Assembly (NCBI GenBank): GCA_938005315.1
Contig: CALLOB010000119.1
Coordinates: 1 to 64,000, forward strand
Direction of reading: 5' to 3'
Source of the DNA: an uncultured Phycisphaerae bacterium
GTDB taxonomy: Bacteria; Planctomycetota; Phycisphaerae; UBA1845; PWPN01
Length of the DNA stretch: 64,000 nucleotides
Part shown: piece by piece, positions 32,993 through 43,112 of the stretch
Layout of the letters: each line of letters begins with the position of its first letter
Numbering within the stretch: the stretch's first letter is position 1
Program-made: the position numbers and the translations under genes
Notes under the pieces: model-generated
Told to the model about the DNA's origin: nothing
The model's database searches: none
The model's input: the letters and a program-made list of their open reading frames with translations, nothing else

Positions 32993-33299
32993 GCATTCGG
33001 ACCACGGATGCGTTGTCACGACTGACTCCATTGGCCGATCCGATGCGATGCACCTGTGGCTTTGCGGCCGCTCAGCTCTTCCGGGCTCCCCCGGAGACAC
33101 ACGCCGGAGGGGGGCCTGCGGTAGTCTCACCCTCTCACCATTCCAGCTGCCTGACGGCGTGGCGAGCCGGTTCGAGGCCGAAAGGTCGGCTCGGCCGTCG
33201 CCAAGGCCGCGTCATGCGCCTGGGCGGCCTGGGGGGCAGTCCGGCGTATTCAGGCGGCAGCCGAAAGAGCGGGACGGCATCGGTCCGGCGGGCCGAGCG

Positions 33300-34187
33300 A
33301 TGCCTATGGATCAGACAGGATGGGTGATCGCCGCGCCGGCCAAGGTCAACTGGACCCTGCGGGTGGTTGGCCGACGGAGCGACGGTTACCACGACATCGA
33401 GTCGCTGGTTTCCAAGCTGGACCTGGCCGACGCGCTCTGGTTCGAGGACCGCGGCTCAGGGCAACTGGAACTGCATTGTGACAACGACGGCCTGCCCGGG
33501 GGTCAGGACAACCTGGTTCTGAGGGCTGCCCAGGCCCTGCGACGGACGACCGGCGTAGGCCGGGGCATGTCATGCCGGCTGTGCAAGCGGATCCCGGTGG
33601 GCGGGGGCCTGGGCGGGGGGAGCGCGGATGCGGCGGCGACGCTGGTGGCCCTCAACGCGATCTGGAGTCTGGGGCTGACACAGGAACGCCTGGCTGCGGT
33701 GGGGGCGGAGGTCGGCAGCGATGTTCCCCTGTTCATGGCCCCCGGCAGCGTGGTCATGCGCGGGCGGGGCGAGATCGTGGCTCCAGTACCGGCCCGGTGG
33801 AGCGGTACGGTAGTGCTGCTGCTGCCGGGAATTGAGGTCTCCACTGCCCGGGTGTACGCGGCCTGGCGGCCTCCTTCGGAAAAGCAGGCAAACCCGGTCC
33901 TGCCGGAACCGTGCCCGGACGCCCGGGAGTGGATGTCGCGGACGTTCAACATGCTCGAAGAGCCGGCTTTCAGGATATGGCCCGTGCTGGGCGAGATTCA
34001 GCGGGCGGCCGGATCCCTGGCCGGCAGGGAGGTCCGGATGTCGGGCAGCGGCTCGACGTTCATGACCGCCTTTGACGACCCCGAGGAGGCCGATCGATTT
34101 GCCGCAGCGGCACGCGCGGCCTTGAATCTCAGGACCCAGGTCGTCCGCACGATTGAGCAGGGGCTCACGATCCGCCGCCTCCTGTGA
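33300..34187 (+). CDS. ispE: 4-diphosphocytidyl-2-C-methyl-D-erythritol kinase
   Basis: The protein has 295 aa. ATG 33300 (or 33306). The GHMP fold is seen: AAPAKVNWTLRVVGRRSDGYH near the N-terminus (catalytic Lys15), the glycine-rich PVGGGLGGGSADAAATL (residues 99-115) for ATP, Asp141 in GSDVPLF, and a C-terminal MSGSGSTFM. It phosphorylates CDP-ME in the MEP pathway for isoprenoids. The spacing to spoVG is 92 bases; an ispE-spoVG neighbourhood is also known in Bacillus. Confidence 0.95.
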   Translation: MPMDQTGWVIAAPAKVNWTLRVVGRRSDGYHDIESLVSKLDLADALWFEDRGSGQLELHCDNDGLPGGQDNLVLRAAQALRRTTGVGRGMSCRLCKRIPVGGGLGGGSADAAATLVALNAIWSLGLTQERLAAVGAEVGSDVPLFMAPGSVVMRGRGEIVAPVPARWSGTVVLLLPGIEVSTARVYAAWRPPSEKQANPVLPEPCPDAREWMSRTFNMLEEPAFRIWPVLGEIQRAAGSLAGREVRMSGSGSTFMTAFDDPEEADRFAAAARAALNLRTQVVRTIEQGLTIRRLL

Positions 34188-34279
34188 GCCGGTCGCGGGC
34201 GGTCGCCGGTCACGGGGGCGGGGTCGGCCTTGAGCAGCCTTGAGCAGGGCGTGGGTCAGTGTCATCGGGAGGTGCACCT

Positions 34280-35149
34280 ATGGAGATCACGGAAATCCGG
34301 ATCAGGCTGGTCAACAACCCGCGTGAGAAGCTGCGAGCCTTCGCCAGTGTGACCTTCGATGGCGAGCTGGCGATTCGCGACATCAAGATCATCGAGGGGA
34401 CCGATGGCCTGTTCGTGGCGATGCCGTCTCGCAAGCTGGCCGATCGCTGTCCGCGCTGCGGGGGCAAGAACCATTTGCGGGCCAGGTTCTGCAATGACTG
34501 CGGGGCGAGGTTGGCCGAGCAGCGGATCGTCGCCGAAGGCCGGAGTCGGGTGAAACTCCACGCGGACATTGCCCACCCGGTCAATGCCCGTTGCCGCGAA
34601 CGCCTCCAACAGGCCCTCGTCGAGGCTTTCCACCGGGAGCTCGAGCAGGCCAGACTGCCGGGTTACAAGCCGGCAACCTTCGAGGACCTGGACGAGATGA
34701 ACGCATCCGGGGAAGAGCAGGGCCTGTCGCCGGCGGTCCAGAGGCCCGCGCGTGCGAAAGACACCGGCCCGAGCCTGCAGGCGGACGGTTCGCAGGCCGG
34801 AAGCAAGGGCGGTTTCACGGCGGATGTCGAGGCCATGAACGCCAGCTTCAGTGACTACGACGCGCTGATCGCGGATCTGAAGCGCAGCGCCCGGGGACGT
34901 GGCGACCGGCGCGAGCCGGAGCGGGCCGACAGGCCGTCAGTCGAGCGCAGAGCCGCTCCTGCCGGCAGGCCGCATCGGCGGCGAAGGGGGCATGCGGCGG
35001 AAGGCCGTCCGCGGGCGGCGAGCTCCGGTGGTCAGGCCGTTCCGCCGCCTGAGCCGGCACGGCCACAGGAGCCTGCCGTCCAGTCGCCCAAGCCTGCCGA
35101 AGCCCGAGCCGGCCAGGAAGATCAGGAGTTCGGAGCGGGGCTGTTCTGA
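34280..35149 (+). CDS. spoVG: SpoVG-family protein with inserted zinc ribbon and disordered tail
   Basis: The protein has 289 aa, against about 95 for ordinary SpoVG. ATG 34280 is preceded by GGGAGGTG. The SpoVG N-terminus (EITEIRIRLVNNPREKLRA, ASVTFDGELAIRDIKIIEG, DGLFVAMPSRK) is followed by an insertion of about 40 residues with CPRCGGKNHLRARFCNDCG (Cys57, Cys60, Cys71, Cys74), then the SpoVG continuation ADIAHPVNARCRERLQ. After residue 125 the tail is low complexity (Glu/Arg/Pro/Ala) to the stop. SpoVG binds DNA and RNA in Firmicutes and spirochaetes. The zinc ribbon probably modifies nucleic-acid binding; this is inferred. Confidence 0.9.
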   Translation: MEITEIRIRLVNNPREKLRAFASVTFDGELAIRDIKIIEGTDGLFVAMPSRKLADRCPRCGGKNHLRARFCNDCGARLAEQRIVAEGRSRVKLHADIAHPVNARCRERLQQALVEAFHRELEQARLPGYKPATFEDLDEMNASGEEQGLSPAVQRPARAKDTGPSLQADGSQAGSKGGFTADVEAMNASFSDYDALIADLKRSARGRGDRREPERADRPSVERRAAPAGRPHRRRRGHAAEGRPRAASSGGQAVPPPEPARPQEPAVQSPKPAEARAGQEDQEFGAGLF

Positions 35150-35165
35150 CCTGCCGGCGGCAGGT
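35149..35165 (+). terminator. Hairpin after spoVG
   Basis: A perfect 7-bp stem, ACCTGCC-GGC-GGCAGGT, starts at the last base of the spoVG stop codon. There is no T-run, so it may act as a weak or factor-dependent terminator. Confidence 0.35.
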
Positions 35166-35400
35166 GCACGCATCGCCGGGGGGCATCCGGTTGCCATCAG
35201 GCTCCGCCGCCGGCGGGAACGGGGGCCTCACTTTCGACCTGCCGGGCAAGGCCCGCGTGGTCGGATGTCCGTTCCGCCACTCATGAGTCACGGCGACGCA
35301 CCGGTGCCGCTGTGTCGCGCCGGTGTCGGACGCGGCGGGTCTTCGCGCTGGCGGACGCCATGGTGTCCGAGGTCGTCGGCCGGAACGGCGGGGTGGGCGT

Positions 35401-36435
35401 TCAGCTCGCGGTGGTGCGCTTCTGCTGAATGACCTCGGCATCGGCCTTGAAGCCGGCCCGCAGACGCAGGGCTTCCATCCGCTGGTTGACCTCCTGGGCC
35501 ATGCGGCTGTTGGGGAACTCCTGCACGATCAGCACGCCGGTCTCCAGGGCGTCGCGCCAGCGGTTTTCCGAGACGGCGAGACTGAACCTCACGCCGAGGT
35601 TGAGGAGGCGGGCCTTGAAGACGTCGCGGGCCGAGTCCTGCAGAGCCTGAGCCTCCTCGCGGCTCAGATAGGGGTCCAGTTCGGCCAGGATGGCGATGCC
35701 CTCGTCGATGGCGCTGCGTTCCAGGGCCTGCTTCCAGAGGTTCAGCAGTTCCTGCTTGCGCTCCTCGCGCCGGCGGTTCCAGAGCTCCGGCAGCGCGGCA
35801 ACGCGCTCGTGGCGGCTGAACAGCCGCAGCATCCGGTCGATCTCGACGCGGGCCCGCTCCCAGCGGTGCTCGTTCATGAGCTTCTCGATGTGGGCGACGG
35901 CCTCGTTGATCTTCTCCTCGATGGTCATTTCCCGCAGGCCGGCAAGCTCTTTGCGCAGCGTTTCGGCCTCCTCGCGATAGCCGAAGCGCCGCTCGATCTC
36001 GTTGATCAGGTAGTTGGCCGCCTCCCACTCGCCGCGGTACATCTCCTCGCGGATGGCCTGTCGCAGCGCGTCGCGCTCGGTCTCGCGGTGAGTGATGGCC
36101 CGGACCGCATCAGAGATCTGGCTGTTCTCGGCCGTGGTCCTGACCAGCGGCTCGATACGGCGCAGCGAATCGTGGATGTCCAGGGAGATCTGGTGAATCC
36201 GGTTGATGTTGCCCTCGGCCTTCAGCAGCACGCCGAAGATGCCGTAAGCCAGACCGCCGCCGACCATCAGCAGGAGGGCCGCGGCGATGACCAGGGTTGC
36301 CTGGCCGGCGGCATCGGGCTGAGTCGCCAGATAGATCCCGCAGCCCAGCAGGATCGGCCCGCCGGCGAGGGCGGCGACCAGGGCCGCGACGGACAACTGA
36401 TACTGGAAACGGTTTCGAACCGGGGCGTCGGCCAC
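35401..36435 (-). CDS. Membrane-anchored helical-repeat protein
   Basis: The protein has 344 aa. GTG 36435 follows GGAG by 8 bases. Two TM helices (residues about 14-36 and 46-69) are near the N-terminus. From about residue 75 it is Glu/Arg-rich and helical: a coiled-coil-like IHDSLRRIEPLVRTTAEN, then TPR-like helical repeats such as GEWEAANYLINEIERRFGYREEAETL and AIDEGIAILAELDPYLSREEAQ. No catalytic motif is seen. It may be a scaffold or envelope organiser. It has its own promoter (36502-36530). Similar proteins are common in planctomycetes; function unknown. Confidence 0.65.
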   Translation of the reverse strand: MADAPVRNRFQYQLSVAALVAALAGGPILLGCGIYLATQPDAAGQATLVIAAALLLMVGGGLAYGIFGVLLKAEGNINRIHQISLDIHDSLRRIEPLVRTTAENSQISDAVRAITHRETERDALRQAIREEMYRGEWEAANYLINEIERRFGYREEAETLRKELAGLREMTIEEKINEAVAHIEKLMNEHRWERARVEIDRMLRLFSRHERVAALPELWNRRREERKQELLNLWKQALERSAIDEGIAILAELDPYLSREEAQALQDSARDVFKARLLNLGVRFSLAVSENRWRDALETGVLIVQEFPNSRMAQEVNQRMEALRLRAGFKADAEVIQQKRTTAS

Positions 36436-36501
36436 GTCTGGAGCTCCATGGGGAACGGGGACGTCCGGGGTCCGGGCATCGGACCCACGCCGGTAGCGGG
36501 T

Positions 36502-36530
36502 ACTGTAGGTCCCGCAGACCGGGGCGTCAA
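36502..36530 (-). promoter_or_regulatory. Promoter of the membrane helical-repeat gene
   Basis: Minus strand: TTGACG (36530-36525), 17-base spacer, TACAGT (36507-36502). It is about 67 bases upstream of the GTG at 36435. Confidence 0.6.
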
Positions 36531-36556
36531 CGCCGCCGTACCGGCCGGAGAACAGA

Positions 36557-37577
<1,021 letters not shown>

Positions 37578-37605
37578 AGAGCCGTTTGTCGGCCGGGGGC
37601 GGCGG

Positions 37606-38847
37606 TCACTGGCATTCGCCGACCATGATGCAGGCGTTGTGACCTCCGAAGCCAAAGGAATTGCTCATGGCCCGGCGGATCCGCATGTCGCGGGGCTGGT
37701 TGGGGACGTAATCGAGGTCGCACTGGGGGTCGGGAGTGCAGTAGTTGATCGTGGGGGTGGCGGTGCGGTGAAGGATCGAAAGCACGGTGGCCACCAGCTC
37801 GACGGCGCCGCTGGCCCCCAGCAGGTGCCCGATCGAGGACTTGGTGCTGGTGACCGGCACCCGGCCGGCCCGGCCGCCCAGGACCCGCTTGATGGCCCGG
37901 GTTTCGGCGACGTCGCCCAGGGGCGTGCTGGTGCCGTGGGCGTTGATGTACTCCACATCCTCGGGCGACAGGCCCGCGTCGGCCAGGCATTTCTGCATGG
38001 CCATGGCGGCGCAGGTTCCGTTTTCGTCGGGCTGGGTGATGTGTCCGCCGTCGGAGCTGCACCCGAACCCCAGGACCTCGGCCAGGATCCGGGCCCCGCG
38101 GCGCCGGGCGTGCTCGAGCTCCTCGAACACCAGGACGGCGGCACCCTCGCTGAGCACGAAGCCGTCGCGGTCGCGATCGAAGGGCCGGCTGGCCCGGGCG
38201 GGGTCGTCGTTGCGCACGCTGAGGGCGTGCATGGCGTTGAACGCGGCCACGCTGATGGCCACGACGGCCGCCTCGCTGCCGCCGGTGATCATGATGTCGG
38301 CCTCGTCACGCTGGATGCAGCGCAGGGCGTCGCCCATGGCGTTGGTGGCCGAGGCGCAGGCGGTGGCCACAGCGCTGCTGGGACCGCGCAGGCCGAAGTG
38401 GATGCAGATGTTGCCGCTGGCGGCGTTGACCATCAGCTTGGGGATGGTGAAGGCCGAGACCTTCGACGGGCCCTTCTCCCAGAGCCGGCCGTGCTGCGTT
38501 TCCAGCTCCTTGAGCCCGCCGATGCCCGAGCCGATGATGACCCCCGCCCGGAAGGGGTCCTCCCGAGCAAACGTCAGGCCGCTGTCGGCGACGGCGTCGA
38601 TGGCCGCGGCCAGGGCGAACTGGGCGAAACGGTCGAGCCGCTTGACCAGCTTGAAGTCGATCCACCTGGCCGGGTCGAAGGCCAGGCACTGGCCGGCGAT
38701 GCGGGTTTCGAAGTTCGAGCAGTCGAACAGCGAGATGGGCTGGATGCCGCTCCGCCCGTTCACCAGGCCGTCCCAGAGCTCGGCGGTCGAATTGCCCAGG
38801 GGCGTGATGGCCCCCATGCCGGTAATGACAACGCGTCTTCTGGCCAT
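37606..38847 (-). CDS. fabF: 3-oxoacyl-ACP synthase II
   Basis: The protein has 413 aa. ATG 38847 gives MARRRVVITGMGAITPLG; a TTG two codons upstream is possible. The active site is ATACASATNAMG (Cys), with the two His in YINAHGTSTPLGD and SSIGHLLGASG. This is the elongating condensing enzyme of type II fatty-acid synthesis, acting on acyl-ACP and malonyl-ACP. It is last in the seven-gene operon that starts with rpmF. Confidence 0.96.
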   Translation of the reverse strand: MARRRVVITGMGAITPLGNSTAELWDGLVNGRSGIQPISLFDCSNFETRIAGQCLAFDPARWIDFKLVKRLDRFAQFALAAAIDAVADSGLTFAREDPFRAGVIIGSGIGGLKELETQHGRLWEKGPSKVSAFTIPKLMVNAASGNICIHFGLRGPSSAVATACASATNAMGDALRCIQRDEADIMITGGSEAAVVAISVAAFNAMHALSVRNDDPARASRPFDRDRDGFVLSEGAAVLVFEELEHARRRGARILAEVLGFGCSSDGGHITQPDENGTCAAMAMQKCLADAGLSPEDVEYINAHGTSTPLGDVAETRAIKRVLGGRAGRVPVTSTKSSIGHLLGASGAVELVATVLSILHRTATPTINYCTPDPQCDLDYVPNQPRDMRIRRAMSNSFGFGGHNACIMVGECQ

Positions 38848-38965
38848 ACCCAACGGTTTCCAGGTTCAGCCGCCGTGCACCCCCGGTGCCGGCCCGCGGT
38901 CGCGGTGCGGCGCGCAGCCGGCCCGGGCGGGACGGCGCGACGCATCCCGCGTCCGGCGGTCGCGG

Positions 38966-39220
38966 TCAGGCGCCCTTGTTGCCCTGATTCTTGACGATGA
39001 AATCCACCACTTGGCCGACGGTCTTGATCTTCTCGGCCTCCTCGTCCGGGATGTTCATGTTGAAATTGTCTTCGAAGACCATGACCAGCTCGACGATGTC
39101 GAGGGAATCGGCGTTGAGATCGTTGACGAACGACGTCTCGCGGGTGATCTCCGCCTTGTTCACCCCCATCTGCTCGCTGACGATGGTGAAGACCTTGTCT
39201 TCGATTTCTGTAAGAGTCAC
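38966..39220 (-). CDS. acpP: Acyl carrier protein
   Basis: The protein has 84 aa. The GTG at 39220 is chosen because AGGAGG lies exactly 8 bases upstream; it gives [20 protein letters not shown]. Ser39 in NADSLDIVE carries the 4'-phosphopantetheine. The acidic helix II region [18 protein letters not shown] is typical. It carries the growing acyl chain for the neighbouring Fab enzymes. 118 bases separate it from fabF. Confidence 0.97.
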   Translation of the reverse strand: MTLTEIEDKVFTIVSEQMGVNKAEITRETSFVNDLNADSLDIVELVMVFEDNFNMNIPDEEAEKIKTVGQVVDFIVKNQGNKGA

Positions 39221-39330
39221 CAGGCATTCCTCCTGTCGTGAAACACGGATGACCAGATCCCGCTCAGCCTTTCCGGCGTCCTCCGGAAGGCACCGGTGCC
39301 GGACCGCGGCCCGCGCCGCGCGATCCGGGC

Positions 39331-40077
39331 TCACATGCTCAGTCCCCCGTCCACGGCGAGCACCTGGCCGGTCACGTAGCGCGCCTGCGGCGAGGCCAGG
39401 TACAGCACGGCCTCGGCGACGTCGGCCGGCTCGCCGAACTGCTGGCAGGGGATGAGCTGACGATAGCGCTCCTTGATATTCTCGGGCAGCACGTCGGTCA
39501 TGTCGGTGGTGATGAAACCCGGCGCCACCACGTTGCAGGTGATGTTCCGCCGGGCCAGCTCCTTGGCCACCGATTTGCTGAAGCCGATCACGCCGGCCTT
39601 GCTGGCCGCGTAGTTGCACTGACCCGCATTCCCCATGATCCCCGAGACGCTGCTGATGTTGATGATCCGTCCGGAGCGGGCCCGGACCATGTACCGGCTG
39701 GCCGCACGCGTCAGCCAGAAGACCGAGCGCAGGTTGGCCGTCAGGACGTCCTCGAACTGCGCGTCGTCCATGTTCATCAGCATGCCGTCACGGGTGATGC
39801 CCGCGTTGTTGACCAGGATGTCGATGCGCGAGAACTCCTGCGCGACCGACTCGACGAGCTCCTCGCAGGCGGAACGGCTGGTGACGTCCACCGCTCGCGG
39901 GACGACACGGCCCGGAAGCCCCTGGGCGCGGGCCTCCTCGGCCAGCGCGGCCAGCTGTTCCTGCGAGCGGGCCGACGCGACAACCGTGGCCGCGGCCCGG
40001 GCCAGCACCAGACAGATCGCGCGGCCGATGCCACGCGAACCCCCGGTGACCAGGGCGACCTGATTGGCGAGCTGCAT
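39331..40077 (-). CDS. fabG: 3-oxoacyl-ACP reductase
   Basis: The protein has 248 aa. It is an SDR with [13 protein letters not shown] (NADPH binding), [12 protein letters not shown], the Ser in [13 protein letters not shown] and YAASK (catalytic Tyr and Lys). It reduces 3-oxoacyl-ACP in fatty-acid elongation. The C-terminal [15 protein letters not shown] is standard. It lies between fabD and acpP in the operon. Confidence 0.97.
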   Translation of the reverse strand: MQLANQVALVTGGSRGIGRAICLVLARAAATVVASARSQEQLAALAEEARAQGLPGRVVPRAVDVTSRSACEELVESVAQEFSRIDILVNNAGITRDGMLMNMDDAQFEDVLTANLRSVFWLTRAASRYMVRARSGRIINISSVSGIMGNAGQCNYAASKAGVIGFSKSVAKELARRNITCNVVAPGFITTDMTDVLPENIKERYRQLIPCQQFGEPADVAEAVLYLASPQARYVTGQVLAVDGGLSM

Positions 40078-40133
40078 GGGATACCTTCCTCCAGCGCGGG
40101 TCGCCCGACCCGTCGCGCGTCCGCGATGCCGGC

Positions 40134-41072
40134 TCAGGCGGTCAGGCCGATGGGCCGGGCCAGAGTCTCGGCGGCGCCGATACTCACGACCGGGACCTTA
40201 CGGTCGATTTTCTTCATCAGGCCGCTCAGGATGCGGCCGGGGCCGATCTCGATGAACTCATGGACGCCCTCGGCCAGCAGCCTCTCCATGGACGCCTGCC
40301 ACCGGACCGGGCTGGTCAACTGCTCGGCCAGCCAGCGGCGGATAGTATCCGGATCCCGGTGCGGCTGGCAATTCACGTTGGCGATCACGGGTACCGCAGG
40401 GGGCTCCAGAGGGACCGACTCCAGCATCCGGGCCAGCCCCTCGGCCGCCGGCGCCATCAGGGGCGAGTGAAACGCCCCGGCCACCTTGAGGGGCACTGCC
40501 CGCCCTCCGGCTGCCTCCACCAAGGCCGTTATCGCCTCGCATGCGGCTCGGGCGCCGGAAACCACCACCTGGCCGGGGCAGTTGAAGTTGGCCGGCTGGA
40601 TCGGTCCACGCTCGGAGGCCTGACGGCAGACCGTCTCGACCTGCTCGACATCCAGACCCATCACACTGACCATGCCGCCGGGGTTGGCCTCGGCGGCCGC
40701 CTGCATCAGTTGACCGCGCCGTTGGACCAGTCGCAGGGCATCCTGGAAGCTCAGGCTCCCGGCCGCGTAGAGGGCAGTGTACTCGCCCAAGCTCAAACCT
40801 GCCATGGCGACGACCCCGGGGTCCAGGCGCCGGTCCCCGCGGACCGCCTCCCAGATGGCCGCGCTGGTGGTAAAGATAGCCGGCTGCTGGATGTCCGTCT
40901 GCTCGAGCCTTTCGGCGGGCCCCTGGAAACAGACCCCGGCCACGTCCCACCCGAGGATCTCGCCGGCCCGCCGGAAGACTTCCGCGGCTCGCGGCGAAGC
41001 CTCAACGAAATCCCGCCCCATGCCGACGGACTGGGCGCCCTGCCCGGTGAACAGCACCGCCTTGCGTGTCAT
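40134..41072 (-). CDS. fabD: Malonyl-CoA:ACP transacylase
   Basis: The protein has 312 aa. It starts KAVLFTGQGAQSVGMG. The nucleophile is the Ser in AGLSLGEYTALYAAG, and the His of the pair is in VAGAFHSPLMAPA. QPANFNCPGQVVVSG is also conserved. It loads malonyl groups onto ACP. The gene starts 13 bases after fabH, so the two are tightly linked. Confidence 0.97.
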   Translation of the reverse strand: MTRKAVLFTGQGAQSVGMGRDFVEASPRAAEVFRRAGEILGWDVAGVCFQGPAERLEQTDIQQPAIFTTSAAIWEAVRGDRRLDPGVVAMAGLSLGEYTALYAAGSLSFQDALRLVQRRGQLMQAAAEANPGGMVSVMGLDVEQVETVCRQASERGPIQPANFNCPGQVVVSGARAACEAITALVEAAGGRAVPLKVAGAFHSPLMAPAAEGLARMLESVPLEPPAVPVIANVNCQPHRDPDTIRRWLAEQLTSPVRWQASMERLLAEGVHEFIEIGPGRILSGLMKKIDRKVPVVSIGAAETLARPIGLTA

Positions 41073-41085
41073 CCGCGTCTGGTCC

Positions 41086-42078
41086 TCACAGCCTCATCAG
41101 GATGGATCCCCAGGTCAGCCCGGCGCCGAACCCGGCCATCAGCACCCAGTCTCCCGACCGGATACGGCCCTGCTCCCAGGCCTCGGCCAGGGCCAGCGGG
41201 ATCGAGGCCGCCGAGGTGTTCCCGTAGCGGTCGATGTTGACCGCGACCTTGGACATCGGCACGCCGAGCCGCTCGGCGGCCGACTCGATGATCCGCAGGT
41301 TGGACTGGTGGGGGATGATCAGGGCCAGGTCCTCCGGGGCGATGCCCGTCTGTCGCACCGCCTCGAGAATCACTTCCTGCATTTTGGTCACGGCGAAGCG
41401 GTACACCTCCCGACCCTTCATCCGCATGTAGTGCAGCCGCTCGTTGACCGTCCTTGCGGACGCGGGCTCGGCTGAGCCGCCGGCGGGCACCCAGATCAGC
41501 CGTGCGCCGGAGCCGTCGGCGCCGAGCTGCTGGTGGTAGATGCCCGAGATATCGTTTGTCGCTGGCCCGACGACCACCGCCCCGGCCCCGTCGCCCAGAA
41601 GGACGCAGACGGAGCGGTCCTGGAAGTCGGTGATGCTCGAGAGCGTCTCGGCCCCGACCACCAGGGCGTTGCGGCAGCCGCCACCGGTCACCATCCGGGA
41701 GGCGATCGAGAGTGCGTAGACGAACCCGCTGCAGGCGGCGGCCAGGTCGAAGGCCGCGACCTGGCGGCAGCCCAGTTCCTGCTGGAGGAAGCAGGCCGTG
41801 GCCGGCAGCGGCATGTAGGGCGTGCAGGTGGCCACGACGATCAGGTCGATCTCATCGGGCCCGACGCGCGCGGAGGCCATGGCCCGGCGAGAGGCGGCGG
41901 TGGCCAGCGTCAGCGTGTTCTCGCCCGGGCCGGCGATGCGCCGCTCGCGAATGCCGGAACGCGTCCGGATCCACTCGTCGGAGGTGTCGAGGGTCCGGGC
42001 GAACTCGTCGTTGGTCACGACCCGTCCGGGCACGGCGCAACCGACGCCTCGTATGGTGATCGGAAGTCTGTCGAGCAT
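41086..42078 (-). CDS. fabH: 3-oxoacyl-ACP synthase III
   Basis: The protein has 330 aa. The catalytic triad can be followed: Cys116 in DLAAACSGFV, His in IIPHQSNLRII, Asn in VNIDRYGNTSAASIP. It starts chain synthesis from acetyl-CoA and malonyl-ACP. The N-terminus ITIRGVGCAVPGRVVTN is typical. It is 12 bases from plsX. Confidence 0.97.
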   Translation of the reverse strand: MLDRLPITIRGVGCAVPGRVVTNDEFARTLDTSDEWIRTRSGIRERRIAGPGENTLTLATAASRRAMASARVGPDEIDLIVVATCTPYMPLPATACFLQQELGCRQVAAFDLAAACSGFVYALSIASRMVTGGGCRNALVVGAETLSSITDFQDRSVCVLLGDGAGAVVVGPATNDISGIYHQQLGADGSGARLIWVPAGGSAEPASARTVNERLHYMRMKGREVYRFAVTKMQEVILEAVRQTGIAPEDLALIIPHQSNLRIIESAAERLGVPMSKVAVNIDRYGNTSAASIPLALAEAWEQGRIRSGDWVLMAGFGAGLTWGSILMRL

Positions 42079-42090
42079 GGGGGTGCAGAT

Positions 42091-43107
42091 TCAATGATTG
42101 GCGTGGTTGGCGACGGGCCCCATGGTCGCCAGATCCTCGGCAATGATGGAGTTCAGGTTTCTCTCGAGGTACGCGGTGGCCACCCGGACCGCATTGCGGA
42201 TGGCCACATGGTTACTGCTGCCGTGGCAGATGATGCAGGCCCCGTCCACGCCAAGCAGCGGCGCGCCGCCGTACTCCGCGTAGTCATGGTTGGCCCAGAC
42301 CCGCTTGACGACCGGCTGGAAACTCTCGGCCAGCTGCGGACTGGCCAGGGCGATCTCCTTGGAGATCGTCTTGAGCAGGCCCTCGGCAAGCCCCTCGGTC
42401 AGTTTGAGGCAGATGTTGCCCACGAAACCGTCGCAGATCACCACGTCGCAAGTGCCGCGGAACAGGTCCCGACCCTCGACATTGCCGACGAAGGTGAGCC
42501 GCTCGCAGCCGCGCATGAGCTCGTGGGCGGTCTTGACCAGCGCCGTGCCCTTGAGGTCCTCCTCGCCGACCGACAGCAGGCCGACGCGGGGCCTCTCCAC
42601 CTTGAGCACGTTGCGGGCGTAGGCCCCGGCCATGATCGCGTACTGCAGCAGGTGGTGCGGCTTGGGGGTGATGTTCGCGCCGACGTCGCACATCACGATC
42701 GGACCGGTGAACGAGGGAATCACCACCGCGATGCCCGGCCTCGACACGCCGGGCAGGGCCCGCATCCGCAGCTGGGCCGCGGCTACGAAAGCTCCGGTAT
42801 TTCCAGCGCTGATGATCCCGTCCAGTTCGCGTTTGGCCGCCATGGCGGCCATCCGGCAGATGGAGGAATCCTTCTTCTGGCGGACGGCCTCCACCGGGAC
42901 TTCGTCCATCCCGATGACCTGGCTGGTGTGTACCAAGTGCACCGGCGCATCAGGCCGCCCGCAGCGTTCCAGCTCCGGGCGGACCAGGGCCTCGTCGCCG
43001 AACAGCACGAGCTCGTGCCCGTTCAGCATCCCGGCCGCCTCCACCGCGCCCCGGACGATCTCCCGGGGCGCGTGGTCCCCGCCCATCGCGTCAATGCCGA
43101 TCCGCAT
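42091..43107 (-). CDS. plsX: Phosphate acyltransferase PlsX
   Basis: The protein has 338 aa. ATG 43107 gives MRIGIDAMGGDHAPREIVRG, the family start, so the longer upstream reading is rejected. KKDSSICRMAA, DGIISAGNTGAFVAA, VMCDVGANITPKP, and the C-terminal AEYGGAPLLGVDGACIICHGSS (read in parts) are signatures. It makes acyl-phosphate from acyl-ACP for phospholipid synthesis. It begins only five bases after the rpmF stop. Confidence 0.97.
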   Translation of the reverse strand: MRIGIDAMGGDHAPREIVRGAVEAAGMLNGHELVLFGDEALVRPELERCGRPDAPVHLVHTSQVIGMDEVPVEAVRQKKDSSICRMAAMAAKRELDGIISAGNTGAFVAAAQLRMRALPGVSRPGIAVVIPSFTGPIVMCDVGANITPKPHHLLQYAIMAGAYARNVLKVERPRVGLLSVGEEDLKGTALVKTAHELMRGCERLTFVGNVEGRDLFRGTCDVVICDGFVGNICLKLTEGLAEGLLKTISKEIALASPQLAESFQPVVKRVWANHDYAEYGGAPLLGVDGACIICHGSSNHVAIRNAVRVATAYLERNLNSIIAEDLATMGPVANHANH

Positions 43108-43112
43108 CCCGG

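Noticed and set aside
33160-33190. TTCGA segment resembling a tRNA T-loop (GGTTCGAGGCC)
   Set aside because: The flanking bases do not form a 5-bp T-stem and no acceptor or anticodon arm is present.
33366-33390. CGACGGAGCGACGG inside ispE resembling the repeat core
   Set aside because: It encodes the conserved GRRSDGY motif and has no symmetrical stem.
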